Shown piece by piece: positions 1 through 14,200 of a stretch of 64,000 bases of DNA. Position numbers and translations under genes: made by a program. Numbering within the stretch: the first letter of the stretch is position 1; each line of letters starts with the position of its first letter. Source of the DNA: Chionis minor (Eukaryota > Chordata > Aves > Charadriiformes > Chionididae); the NCBI GenBank assembly GCA_013398295.1, contig VZSF01006715.1:107097-171096 (forward strand), given 5' to 3'. The notes under the pieces are model-generated. The model was not told the DNA's origin and did no database searches. It saw nothing but the letters and a program-made list of their open reading frames with translations.

Positions 1-3000
1 CATGGCCACGCCACGTGCACCCCAGGTGGGCAGGGGCGATGGGGTGCTGCTGCTGCTGCTCAAAGCCAGCACCCGCCTCTGGGGCATGCTGGCCTCTTGT
101 CCTATTCAGGACCCATATATGCCATGCATATAGCACTTCCCAGTCGGCACGACTGCCGCTCACCCTGCTCTGTCCTATTTCTTGCACATCTCAACTATTT
201 TTAATCAGTTCTTGACTTCTCCATCACCCTGTGACGCGCGTTTTCACATCCTCCTGCTGTCCACAGTCCAAAAGACTGTTTTGTTTGTAAAGAGAAAACT
301 ACAGAGGGAGTTAAGCTGCATGTAGTGTTTGGCACTGTTGCTGTATCCCACAGCAGAGGTGAGAAAAAGGGGAGAAGAGGACAAGGCTGGGAGAAAATCT
401 CGTATGTGAAGGATGGAGGAGCTCTGTTTCCTATTAATTGCCCTGGACTGATTAACGTTCTTGACAGCATCTTCCAGACAAAAGGGATCCTCCTTATCTT
501 GTGTTGATAGTAATCATAATCCCCTCCAGACACTAGGCAAGACTTGTGACTTCACTCAGCACCGCACTGACACAGGACCAGCACCACCCTGTGATGGATG
601 CGAACGCAACCACCTGGGTGACTTCCCGGCTGCAGGAAGGCAGGAAGCACAGGAGGCTTTTCAAACTTCCTTGGCATTAAACTCAGCACTGCAAGTCTTT
701 ACTGCAGCAGACAGTCACTGAGGCTGTGCTACTCAGGAACTGAGCACACGCCTCCCTCAGCATAAGGACAACTCCGCATTGGTCCCCCAGTAGGTCCCTG
801 CTATTAGTTCCATGCAGGAGGTATAGGAGCAGTCTCTGCATTTGAATTTTGCTTGTGATGTCTTAGCAGGTCTCTTTGTGCCAGTTGTTAGAAGGTTTGC
901 ACCTGCCGTGATGCTTTCTTTAGTGGGGTGGGCACCGGCAACACCTTCCCTCCGGCTCAGTTCTGGCCAGCAGCTGGTAGGGTGGCACTGTGCTAACAGA
1001 TGTGCTGATTTCAGATCATTCTTCCTCAGGTTGGGACCTGTGGTAGGTAAACCAGGTGGGGAAGGGTCGATGTAGACATATTTTGCCTGGAGTTTTGGTG
1101 CAGGACTGATTGCAGGATCACTGGACCTCAAGTAGTTACCTGTCCCGTGCTGGAGGGGAGGGCTGAGCTTTCCCAATGCAAGCACTAGCTGGGCTGAGTA
1201 GTTTTCAGTGTCCCCATGACTACAGGCATGTGATTTAAGTACTCATCCCTACGTTCTGAATGTTTGCAAGGCCTGGTACCACACTATTGTGATCTGATGA
1301 GAGCTTTGGCCTGCTTGGTTTTTATTCCTGTTCATGTGTTCCTGTGTCTTCCTTTTGTCCGGTTTTGCCAAATAAAGGTTAGCACACCGTGGGCAGAGCA
1401 TGACGTAATCCACCAAACTGAAAAATCCTCTGCTGCCACGTTAGACACCCCAAACCTGCAGGAAACAGCAATAATGGTTGAATGAGAAGTTCACGGGGAG
1501 CTCAGCAACTCAGCATCAGGAGAAGCTAGCCTTGTTTATTTCAGTTCATCACCTCTCCGTGCCCCAGTGGAGCACAGAACAGCAAGCTATCACAGACACC
1601 AGCAAGCTACGCGTAAATGGAAAGAAGTGTAAAATTTAACTCGGTTCCTACCCGGGAAAATAATTATCTGTCTGAAAATGGCTCTGGGGTGTCCGCAGAG
1701 AATAGTTTTAAAGTTTTTTTTTTTCTGAAAGGCCTTTATATAATATTGCAGCTCTATTAATGCATGCAACTTACAATTCTAAGGACATATTTGACAAATT
1801 GGATGAATCGTTTCAACAACCTAGCAAGACCCTCTGGGTGATAAATGATACGGAGTCTTACCTTCAAATGCCCATTGGCCTTCGTGGAATAACTACACAA
1901 AATATATGGATAGAGATAGCATACCCTGCCAATAGCTCACTAAACTAGTAGACCTGCAGTTGCTGTCCTCCTCACAAACTAATTTTCCAGTGCTTTTTTG
2001 CCATCTGTTTCGTATGATAAATAAGCAGAGCTCAGATTACATAGCACTGGCTTTCTATTCAACACAACCACTGTAATACAATATAGATCTTCACATTCAA
2101 AAACTTTTAGAATAATAACTTGAAGTCCATTAAATACACATTTGCCAAAACCTTTATAAGACCTAACAATGACAAGAGGACATGTTGATTAATAGAACAG
2201 CCTCATTGGTATTGTCCTAGATGCCATCACACTACCTTCTGCCTTCCCCCTTTTAATCCATGCATTAATGTTGTATACAACACAACTTTTAGGAGAAAGC
2301 AAACTTCTCTTCCACCCACAGCCACAATTTTTCTCCTAAAATTTGATGAACCAAAACAATATGCTAAACAAACAATAATTTCTTCCTTTACTCAGGATCA
2401 GACACAGATTACTGTAAGAAAATTTGCCATTGTTGACTTTCTCAAACAAAAGAGATGCAATCTCGAGGTAAGTGTTTCAACTAAATACTATTCTGTATCA
2501 TCTGCCTTTCACGCTAAGTCAAGATCTACTTGTAAGAGTAGTGGTTTTGTTCAGACTTCTCAAAAACTGTGGAAGCGTTCATATGCATCCATACCAGCAC
2601 ACTAATTTCAACTGCAACAGATAATTTTTTAAATTCTTTTTCTAAGCATTTAAAATAGGATATCTAGAGAGTGACACATCTTAGATGCAGCATTAGCCTC
2701 TGGCTTTTGAATTGTCTTTGAGTTAATTTTTCAGAAAACAGCAGCTACAGTTTAATGGGAAGACTCTCTGAAGTGTACAGTTATCAGTTCCACTTGCTAG
2801 TACATTCAAAGAATAATCTTGTTGTTTCGAAAAAGGCACATGTGCTGATCAATTGGACACAACTGTGGCTGAAGTTCAACAATTCCATCAATGCTATATC
2901 TTTGTCTTTTGAGTATCTGTAGTTTTGTCAGACTTGAAATTTCTAATTTTTGAAAAGTCATATCTCTAAGGCATTTGCAGGAAGAGTCAGGAGAGTGGAC

Positions 3001-6000
3001 TGCACCCGTTCATAACTCAGTAGTTCCGTAGGGAACTTCCAAGGAGTTGTGCTTAACAGAACAAATGCATCTGAACTGACAGCAGCAGAAAGGATAAAGA
3101 GACTAACCTTCACATGCAGGCTTGCGAGCAATACCTCTGATTCTTGCATCTCTCATTACCACTCAGAACCAGAAGCATTTTGATACTGGAAAGAATTCAG
3201 AGTCACGCCTTGGAGGAACAGCTCTTCATGTCTCATTCAGGAAAATTAAACTAAACCAGATGTGCACCTTCAGCCCCTTGTGTTTCTAAACGCCTATCCA
3301 GATTTACTTTCACATTTGCTACGAATATACAGCCAGCTTGCACAATTTCCTGCCCTGTTCTGGGAAGGATTGATCAAAACTCTTTCTGTAGTCATGTACT
3401 TTCTTCTTTCTTACATACTTCAGGGAACAGTACAAGAACCAACATCACTGATAGAAAGTTCTTGTTAATATATTTGCCCTCAGTTGGAACTCTGATGGTC
3501 AGAATTCTTGTTTCAAGTGCCAAAATCAAAATGAGACAGAGAAGGCATTTCACATTTTGAAATCTTTCTTTGCCAATTCGTAGGGTTTAGGCAGGTAATT
3601 TCAAGCAATCCTGTTACAATGGATTAAACATTTGCTACTTGCTTCCTGACCTGCAGTAGAGGACTGTGATCCTAATCTAGCCTTTGTGTGAAGTAATAAC
3701 ATTTCTGCCAGTTTTGGACATCTCACCACTTTTATAATAATTTTTCACTTTAAATATAAACTGATTTTCTCATACTAGTAAATTTCTTACTTTAATAGTA
3801 TTGTATTATCTCCCTTTACATTTGACTGATTATAGAGAAAATGTTACTCCTTTCATAAATTAATGCATCATTTAAAAGATTATTGCATACCGATGCATTA
3901 TTTTCAATAGCTTTCTTCCTTACAAACAGCTGAGTGAATATCAACTTTTTTAACCAAAAATGTTAGTACTTGAAAATGAAGATGAATTTAGTGACAAACG
4001 TTCACTGTTTTTATCTCTAAGTAGCTTTTACATACAAATGGTTCTAACATTTTTCATTATGGTCTGCTGTCATCATTACAAACTTACCCTGTGGCACTAA
4101 GTATTGGCTTTCATGCCCCATGCATGAAAGTCTAATAGACAGGGAGCATTAGTGATAGTAAGGATAAAGTAAAGTAAAGACTTAGTCAAATAACACAAGC
4201 GTGGTTGCAGTAGTGTTGAAAATCACTGGTTTTGGCAACTTGAGGTCTGTGGACTACAAAAAATGTCATTTCAGAACAGCTTTGCCAACAGCGGAGCCGT
4301 GTGCCTAACTCGATATTCCAGAAAATACTGAGCTGAAAGTCACTTTGAGTGAGAAAACAGAGTGAAATGGCATTGATCCAAAAATCTGAAAAACATTGTG
4401 TCAAAAAATTCTTCAAAAATAAACAATTTCTTGTAAAAAAAGTCCAATTTAAGCTGTCATTTCCTAATGAAAAAGCTTATTGTTTATACTTTCCATCTAG
4501 AGCTATTCAGCACAAAATTTAGATGCATTCTGATTTCATTGAACAGTCATAAATCAGGTCCTGAAAAATTCTCCATTTAATTCAGTGTGTGCATCTCCTC
4601 GTATTCACTTACAGAGGTTCAGACTCATCTTTATCCCGGAGAGAGGCAAGTTAAATCTGTGTTTATGCTGCAGATACTCAGAGAGACACTATATTGTTGA
4701 GATGCCAAATTAGTTCTAAGTTCTCATTAAAAAGGTGTACGATGCTCACACTGTCACATTCCTTCTCCTTTACCTTTTTCCGAGAAGCTATAGATGTTGT
4801 TGAATTGACCCTGTAGGATTTCTCCATCTAGCTGCTCAGTACAAGATCAGAAAAATTGTGTTAGCATTTCATAGTTTAGATTTTATGTGAATCTTTCAGA
4901 AAAGTAGCTCTTTTAGAGGAGATTTTACAATCCCTCAGTTATCAACTCTTGCTTGATCTCTCTGTTTGTACGGAAGAACAAGCAAGAAGGAAGAAGGGTT
5001 GCAGGGCCATGCTGCCACTCACAGACTCCTCCAGAACCCTGTCCCTGCCTGGCGTTCTGTGGCTGACAGTGCTCTAACTTCCCCTACCTGAAAACAACAC
5101 TGGGCTAAAAAAAACATGCTTTATCCCTCAAACGAGGTTCCTGACTCTTCAGGATTCAAAATCAAGAGCACTTGGACTGGTGGAAAATGCGGTGCATCTG
5201 CTTTCCCAGTCCACCCATGTTGTGGTGGCTTCTCCCTCCCCAAGGATACGGAAGATACCACCTGTTGTATTCACCCCCGTGAGACTTTCTCAGAGTTATC
5301 AGGGTGCAAGATCCTTTGACTAAGTCTAAGAAAAAATACATTCTCAGCTGTTGCTTTCTGGGAGTATTAAGGTAGGAGGACAGAGAAAGCATAACTTGAT
5401 TTTTCAGTGTCAGGATTCATTACCTTGAAGTAAAGCTAAAGAGCTGATCTTTCTTGCCCAGAAGAATTCTTACCCTCTCTTCTTGCTGGAGATGATGTAC
5501 TACTGGTGAGTGAAGACACATGGTTAAAATTTCCTGTCCTGGCTGTTAATGACCAATAACCAGAATTCTTCCCCACCCATACACATGATGCATGTCTGGG
5601 GTTTTTTTGTAGAAATGTGCCCTGAATATGCACCTGCCTACACTAGCCAGCTTGGACACAGAAAGGTATTTTCAATTTCCCTATAAGCAGTTTCTATATG
5701 GAAGGTATGCACAAAAACCTTCCAATATTTGAAAATGAAATAAATTTAAATCTCAACATGATCATCAGTTATTCTTTTCTTTATTTTAATCCAAATTCAA
5801 AGGCAGAAAACTGAATACAGGTTCATATATGATCTTTTATCCTCGGTCCAGATGTACATCATCAGCGTATCCAAAAAGTTTATCAGCTTGAGCTGAAAAA
5901 TACATATAATTCAGATTCTAGTTGCCCATGCACTCCTAGATGTTAGGCGGCCCAAATTCCTTATCTGAGCTGTGGGATATGGCCGTTTCTTCTGAAGTGG

Positions 6001-9000
6001 ATTATCCAGGCTTCTGCGACCTGGATCATATAATGTAAGGGCAGGGACAGTGTTTGAAAAGCATTCAGCATGCGTAACTCAGCAAGACTAATGATAAAGA
6101 CTGCTTATGCAAGCACTGCACGTTGTCTGTCATTTGCATCCATTTTGGAGATGAGCTGGGACTGCACAGCCAACATGGGCATTAGTCTCTGCCAGAGGAG
6201 GAATCTGAGCGTTGAGGAGTGACGCCGGTATCTCAACTTGTGTCACTTCAGGCGCTCTCGCCACCCTGCCTGACCTCCAGCAGCTGATCCAGAAGGAGTG
6301 GCATCCCATAAATGCTGTGGTTGAACTTGCTGGCCCGACACCATTGTCCCGACCGCCCTTAGGCATCTGTAATAGCAAAAAGTACTGGCATCGCTCTTCG
6401 CTTTTCCCTGCTTCCAGGTGGTCTGGTGCTGGGCCTCTCATACCTGCTGTCCCTTGGGACTGACCCCTAGGGCTGACCATGGGGACAAAGAGCAGAGGGT
6501 CCATCAGTGACTAAGACAAATGCTAATACCTAACCACAGTTTGAATGCTGCCACTCTAAATAGTTTTCAAGCACAAGTCCATAAAAAGATGCCTGATGAG
6601 CAGCAAGAAAAGTAAGAGACATAGGTGAGTCAATTAATCATGAATGGAAAGGATTCACTGTAGCACTTGTTCTGGTCTAAACAGGAACATAAATACAAAT
6701 ATTTACAGACCTAATTTCACCCTCAGAGGAGAATAAAAGGTCTGTAACAAAGATTATTGCATAGTTTTAATCTGCTTATATTTTGGGTGATAATCTGCAC
6801 TGCCTTCTCTTTATAGTTTCTCAGCATCAGTACTAGTTTAAAGCCAGGATAACAGATCACAAAAAGTAGCTGTCCGTAAGGAATCATAACTGAATGGGGA
6901 TAGGGCTAATGCATCCTCGTAAGAAGCAGTATTAGGATTCACATCATCAAACACATGAACCAATGCACCCTAAAAAAAGTAATTGGCTTGTAAAATTTGC
7001 TGAGCTTAAGTAGGAAGAGGATTTTACTTCTGTGGGTGGCACTGACCACAATAAAGCCCTTAATGAAATATTGTGTAACTTACTTTTAAATGCCATCACA
7101 TGGCAATAAAACTGCTTATTCAGTAATGCCCTTCAGCAGGACTGTAAGTGCACACTCACTTAGTTTATCAAATAAATATACGTCTGAAAGACAATTTCAT
7201 TTTATTGTACAAGTAAGTTTAGGTAAAGAAAATGCTGACTGTTCAAAGATTCTTCCAGTTAGAAAGAACAGCACAAGTTCAACACATTCAAAGGAAAAGC
7301 TTAAAACTGCAAGTTGGAAAAGAGAACAGAGAAAAACGGGGAATGGAAAAAAGCGATAAACTAACCGAAGGATCAAGCTCACAAGGTAAGTGATGGATTT
7401 CCAGTTTCTTGTCACCTTCAAGAATACTCTTCTAGGAGACAGCAGAGGAGTTCAATGACATTATATTGTTTATTTTTCATAATCTGAATTTAAATTGAAT
7501 TTAAAACATATTTACACATATGTTGTGACAGATGAGCAAAGACTATAAAGAGTTATTTCGAGAAGTTCTGCTAGATGCTGTAAACATGGCTTTGATGTCT
7601 GAACAGATGCACTTGAGGTTACAGGTTCATCAGCCTGAGTTCCTGAAAGGAAAAACAACTGGAAAGAGAAAGAGCAGAAATTTTACAGTTTTCTTGGAAA
7701 AACAGTTGTCTGTACTACGATTGATTTCCACATTTTATCTTCTCTCCCCAAAGAATAGCAATTCCTTACAGATCTATGATGCAACCAACTAGCGCTGGGG
7801 TGAGAAGATACTTTTCTGTCAGTAAAGGAGTATGAATGAAGCATCTGGAGAAAGACTACTTCTCAGCAACAAATACCTACCACTGTACATTAATCAAACT
7901 TTTTGTCTTCTGAGATTGCAGTGTTCCACACTGCGTGTGTGAAACAGCACACCAACACGCTGCTTGAATGGGTTTATTATTATTATTATTGTTATGTATA
8001 TGATGCATATACACTAAAAATATGAAATCCAACACAATTACTAACACAAGATAGCTTCCTCCTCCCCTCTTTAAATGCTCCTACATATGCAACTGCTGGG
8101 AAAAAGGAGCTGATGAGTGCTTTCTAGTGATAGCTGTTTACTCCTTGTAAAGGTAAGGTGTAAAGGCACTCCTTTACTCCACCTTACCCCCTCGAAGGTC
8201 CCTCCTCCCCAACAGTTCACCTTTCTGCTGGTGGGACATGCATACCTGCCAGCCAGACCCTGCCAAACCCACCAGCAAACCTCCCACTCGCTGCCCGCGC
8301 AACTTGTTCTTTATTTTCTCTTACACAAAGACTCCCCCTGCCTCTTTACCGACAGTTAGCATGAGAGTTGCCAGTACGGCTCGGGGTACAAGGCTTCCAC
8401 TGTTTCCCCCCTTTGCAGGAGCACAATGTGCTTGCTTTAGAGAAAAGCTCTGCCTTTCTCTTCAAAGCAAAATTTGTCCCCCCTAACAGTCCTCTTCCCT
8501 TTTTACTTAGCAATCAGGACAGGCATCAAATACATTTTACAGAACATTCTTGTTTAAATCACTCCAATAATTTCTGATTTTACTATCTGAGAACAATAAT
8601 GACATTATGTGAAGTGAATGAATTGGGAAAACTTACTCAAACTATTTTCTGAAATTACAGTGTCTGAAGGTAATTTTTTCTAGGCTTCAAAAAGAATTTT
8701 TTTAAACATAGCAAAACATAAAATTATTAATTAGAAATAACTGTGCAGTTACTCAGGCATTTGTCAATTCTAAAAAGAAAAGGCAGGAATAACGAAGCCT
8801 GACAGAAGTGCAGGAAGCTGGAAGGTTGACAGCTGTTATTGCATATCAAAATAAACTTTCAGGAATTGCAAAAAAAAAAAAGTACCTGTCTTCACCAACA
8901 TTTCCTTTTCTATAGTCACACCTCAGGAAATGCGTCTCAGAATATAAAGCCATTCCAAAAATAAAGGAGAACTTTGTCTTTGGAATAGGGTTATTTTTGT

Positions 9001-10219
9001 TTATTAACAGCACTTCCAAAGTGACTTAAAAAAATGGGATTCCATTTTCCCAGAATATAATTTTGCAATTTTGTGTTTCTGTATAAATGGCACCAATTTT
9101 ATGGCCCAAAATTAGGTAAAAAAAATTTAAAAATTAAAGGCATAAAGCCAAAAGACAGAAATACTTCTGGGACTAGCTTAGTTGATGAAATCTCTCACAT
9201 GTGGCTTCCCTTTTACGCTACCAGAGGTAAGTAAGGTACACTTGAGTCGCTATCTTTCCTTCAGTTATGGTATTTCTAAAACTGTACACCTGGCTACTTC
9301 TTTTCAGACATTATGGAAAATTATTCTCTAAGAGATTTATACATCCATCAGATTATTGAGTACCAACTCGGATTCTGGAGAAAACTTGGTCTTTAGGGAG
9401 TCCAGCCAAAATGAGTGTTAGATTCCCTAGTCAGACTCCCCAACCCTGAATTTTGTAGCAAAACAGTCTGATCTAGAGATGTGATCATCAATATCATAGT
9501 AAGTTGAACTTACTTATCCACAGTATGCAGAAAGCTAATGTATGCGCAACAGGACCTGCAGATACTACTTGCATTTAGTATTTAACTCATTGCAAAAAAC
9601 ATGATATCTGTATTTTTACTTAAAGTCCCCGAGTGTCACTGAGGTGTTCTTTTTTTTGACTGGCTCTTCCTTGTTCATTTAAATCAGACACTGCTGCCAG
9701 AGAGCTGCAGTGTAAAATTTCCTGAGAAGTCTATTACCCATTTTCTTAAGGTACGCTCAAACCCACTTTCTCTTCACATGACAAATTGTTACTTTTTTAA
9801 TGAAGTGGGAAAAAGGAGGAAATTTATTTTCTGATATTTCTAACTTCCTTTTGGCAGTGCAAGGATAGAAAGTAAAATTGTTTTATCATTAGCAGACATC
9901 TGATGACCTGTATTAACTGGAAATAACGTTAGAAAAAGTGAATTAAACAGATCAACTCTTTGAATTCTCTGGTTCTCCCTCTTTAGCCTCACTGCAGAAG
10001 CATTATTACGTGACAAAGCCTCATCAGGCATAAACATAAAGGACAAGAAAACTCTTTTTCTTTTTTCTATTTTTCATCATGTTGTTTCATTCACTCTGAA
10101 GCTGGAAGATCTTTATTGCACAGGTGCGTATTCCTTCTCCAACTGTGATGATACCACTGCAGACCTTGAATTTCTTTCATATTTATCACAATATTGCAAA
10201 CGATAGCAAGTATGAAGTT
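1..10219. other. Intergenic, AT-rich, no gene recognised
   Basis: No exon, RNA gene or well-preserved transposon is recognisable. Open frames are short (up to 142 codons at 757-1185) and resemble no known family. Some stretches (about 1700-2100 and 3830-4010) are rich in TAAT- and ATGCAT-type motifs and could be conserved non-coding elements, which only alignment can show. By vertebrate synteny this should be the NFIB-side gene desert. Confidence 0.6.
7974..7990. repeat. (TTA)n microsatellite
   Basis: Five to six tandem TTA/TAT units, then GTTATG. Confidence 0.85.
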
Positions 10220-10381
10220 TCATAGAATCATAGAATCACTTGGGCTGGAAGAGACCTTCAAGATCATCGAGTCCAACCATAAACCTACACTGCCAAAACC
10301 ACCCCTAAACCATGTCCCTCAGCACCACGTCCACCCATCTTTTAAATACCTCCAGGGATGGCAAAGACCTCCAGGGATGGT
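10220..10381 (-). mobile_element. CR1 LINE, 3'-end fragment
   Basis: Begins with the reverse complement of the CR1 3' terminus (tandem ATAGAATC units) and continues with the typical GGTTGGAAGAGACC-like and GTCCAACC blocks. About 160 bp remain, so it is heavily 5'-truncated, as most CR1 copies are. At its inner end a 14-bp block (ACCTCCAGGGATGG) is duplicated, at about 10348 and 10367. Confidence 0.93.
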
Positions 10382-10734
10382 GAAAGTTTGCAGCCTTAAA
10401 CATCTGACAAAGTTGTCCTTGACATTTGTGACTTTCAGCATTATTCAAAAAACTTTGCATCTCATTTGTCAGAATATTCTGTGGAAATAAAAAAGTGGCA
10501 GCACCAAGACTTTTACGGCCTTTAACAATGTTCACCTTAGTGTAACTCTGAGGCAGAAAGCATTTGTAGTCCCACTCTGCATCAGCCACAGAGGCAAGGA
10601 GAAATGGGGACTGGATGGAATAAGAACCTTCTACCTGGTCCCTAGAAAAGGGTATCACATCAGTGAATACTGGAGCTTCAACCTCCAGTGAAGACACTGT
10701 GGGAGTCGGGACTTTGCAAGATGTGCGGGAATTA

Positions 10735-11185
10735 CTCAGAGCTGGCCGGAGCACAAAGTACCCCGAAGAACTGCTCCAACTGCAGTTCTCTGCTCCGAGA
10801 TCCACACAACCACTTGCTATAGCCATTGTGTAGTGATGGCTGCTGGTGTATCCTGCCCAGGCACCCCAGCTGGTTTTGGGCTGCTTCATTCGAGGGCTTC
10901 AGGGAAGGATCCCCAGCGTCCCGCAGGAGGGAAGCAAGCGTGCAGCTCCGCAGCCCAGGGCAGCGGGGACACATCGCTCTGGTTGTCCTGGCAGCTCTGG
11001 AAATCCGATATGGGATTACGGCCTCAGCTTCTGTGGCTCGGGATGTGTGGCAGCACGCACGGCAGCGCTCAAGCCGGGGATCGCAGCTTTCGGCTTCGGC
11101 ATCGCAGCTCCACCCAGGAAAACCAGAGGTCACACGGAGAACTGAAGGCAGGACCTTCCGAGTCCCAGCCTCGCGGTCTAATCCA
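10735..11185. other. GC-richer patch, function unknown
   Basis: About 450 bp clearly richer in GC and CpG than its surroundings but weaker than the two CpG islands. Several overlapping frames of 100-190 codons are open on both strands, as expected from composition. None reads as a known protein and none is flanked by matching splice signals I could confirm. It could be a decayed CpG island or a regulatory element. Confidence 0.4.
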
Positions 11186-11204
11186 GTGGGTTAGCATCCA
11201 TTAG

Positions 11205-14200
11205 CTACCAAAACAAATTATCAAATTCCACCTTTGTAGGGCTTAAATTACTACACTGTCTGCGCTTACACCACTTGCATAAAAAAGAGGAGCCTATCGC
11301 CCAAATGGTAGCCAACAGACTGCGGAAGCGGGGATTTTGGGCGTAGCTACAGGAAGGCCCTAGCTTCGTGGAATAAAAAAGTAAGGTTGTGAAGCATATC
11401 CTAAACAGCAAGATCATGTTGTATTTGGGGATAAATTATTACTTAGGCTTGAAAGAGCCGTTATTCCTCAGCAGCACCTGTCCAGTTCATTTTTTGTTCA
11501 GCTCTGTGCAACTGAAATATAGCTTCTTGGTTTACTCCATACAAAGCCTATTGCTGCATGTGTCTGATCTTAAACTAATCCTTCAGCAAAGGGACTGTTT
11601 TTGAGAGGAGAAGCATAATGAGAAAAATATTGTGAAACTAGAGGATGTACAAAGAACGTGCTGTGACTGATAGAAATTCTTGCCTGTTTTTTTTCAAATT
11701 AGCTTAGCTGTATTTTATTCAGACTAACACATCCTCCATCCTTCCTCACGCCTGTTTACTCAGCTGGATATCCACTGGGTCCAATTTTCCCTCCAATTGC
11801 CCTTGCATGCTAATATAATTGCAGCTCATATGGGTAATTGGTCAGCCTACAGCAGTGTTTGCATGCATTTGTTCATCTGCACTACCTGGCAGCCTCTTAA
11901 AATGAATTTATAGACTCAAAGTACTGTTGAATACTTTGTTTCATTCAGTTTATAAATGGACAAAACTCATCAAGAAATATGTCCAGGAGCTTTAGGCATT
12001 AAAAATACTGCAGTGTAGACATTAAAATTATTTTTATGGGCAAGTGGGAATAGATCTCTGTTTCCGCACATCAAAAAGAAGGCACACACTCACACAAGTC
12101 AGTTACATCTAATTTGTAAATACTAAACTAAATAAATTTCGTAGCAGAGATCAACCAGATTTGAGATTATTATGTGCAGAAAACAAGTCCATTGAAATTT
12201 CAGACAAGAGAAACCAAAATTGTTGGCAGTGGGCGAGAACAGTTTTTTTCTGGAATTCACATACAACACAGAATTTTACAGGTCGGTTTTATGCTGTTGT
12301 GGAAGGATCAGTAAGGAAGTGATTTTTATTACTGTTATTACCAGAATCCGGTTCTTGGGCTGAAACAGAAGACGCGAGTTCTGTGCCACAAACCATCATC
12401 ATGTAGTTTGTGCTCCCTTATTCATGAAGTGCCACAATTCAGTTATTTTAATCATTTCCTTGCAGGCGTAACCACTGGCCTTTTTCTTTCGCTCACTATT
12501 CTTGCAGTGGATCTTCTGAGGCGTCTAAAATCTTCCCTTTGCCTCTTCCACAGCTGAGATCACTGTTTACACCATACCCAGCAGCTTCTATTTTATTCCT
12601 CTCTGCTACATTTTTCTGTGGCTGCTAATAATTCTGTACTTCTTTTTACATGCCTAAATCCAGTATCTCATTTGAAAGAGACCAAAATGTGTGAAAACAC
12701 TCTGCATCAAAATCTGACATAAATTCACATGTACACAAAACAGAAGAGTTGCTGACTCAGATCGATTTAACTCTCTCAAAAATTGTTCCAAGATTAATTC
12801 CATATGATCTAATACAGTATACAAAAACATATAAGACAAAGACTAAAAAAAAAAATATCTCTATTGCAATTTGCAAAATGGCAATTTATATAACTTTTAG
12901 TTTATATCTACAACAGAGGCTCATACTCTGGTAGGAGCTACAGAGAACTGTAAACTCTGTCTTGGCATAAATAAGTGAGAAGATGCCTGGGTCCCCTGTG
13001 CTTCTACCCCCTGATCAGCACGGTTTAGAGATTTGATTGTTTTTACCTTACATAACAAGAGCAGAGAGAAGAAAAACCAAAAACCAAGAAGGGGGGAGTG
13101 GGGGGAAGAGGGTTAATGCATCACTATAGCTGCATACACATAATTTAATTATTTAGGCACGAAAATTAATTAATATTGTAACTAGTGTTGTTATACCAAT
13201 AGATAGTCCTAACAGAGAAAGTTTTCAATGCATCCACACTCAGTTTTTCTCTTAAAAACAAACAACAAAGCTCAGATAAGTACCTCAGTAACTATTCAGT
13301 GATTTCTCACAGTTCAGTTTTCCAAAACAATCATTTGAGATTCTAGCTTAATCTTGTCACAGTAAAAAACATTGAGTAATGATAGTAATTTATAAAAGAA
13401 TTAGGAAAATCTAAAAACAGAGTTGGTAAACATTAGCAAAGTATTAACACAACTTTAAACCAATGTAAACGAAATCCAGAAGAGAAAAAGAAACTTAATT
13501 TTTTTTTATTTAAAAATAAGATTTCTAAACAATGCAGTAGATAAGAAATCTCAATAGGAATGAAAAAATAATCTATAATTTAAATCAATCTGAAAAGAAA
13601 AAAACCAGAAATATTACATGAATAAAATAAAGATAAATAAAAGACAATTCATTCTTTCACAGCTGGACATACTCTTGCACTTTTAGGTTTGATTAAATGA
13701 ATACCAGAGTAAGTTTCCCTATTTTGGTATTATTCAGCCTTTCACCTCATACATTACCCATTCAGGCATAACCAGTGTTAGATCTCGTAATTTTTGACAA
13801 GCCCAGTATAAACATTATTCAGTATTGTTTGAAAACAGCCAAGATCAAACAAAGAGCAAATTAGTAAAAAGCAATCACGTGCCCGTGTGTGAACTACAAC
13901 ATTCAGAATGCTAATTTACAAAAATCAGTATTATTTTGCTACCTGGCACTTAGATTGAAGCTGTTAAGGAGACAGAGTGATAATTTTCTATCTATAAACT
14001 GCACTGTGATCTACAGTATATCAGTCTTGGGAATGTGCATAGAACTACTAATTGACCCAGAAACACACATAAATTACAAATTTTCATATTTCCGAGCTCG
14101 AAAAGCACATGTTCTACTGTAAATCTGAATTATTCTTACAGTAATACAGGCAACACTTAGATGGCCCTTGTTGCAACAACTGACTTTAATCATTCTGCCT

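Noticed and set aside
7532..7792. 86-codon plus-strand frame with a protein-like start
   Set aside because: Composition becomes ordinary non-coding after the first 30 codons; no splice partner and no known motif.
10305..10889. 194-codon minus-strand open frame, the longest in the window
   Set aside because: Its end overlaps the CR1 fragment and most of the rest is unlike any known protein. No matching splice sites or conserved motif were seen, so it looks like a chance frame.
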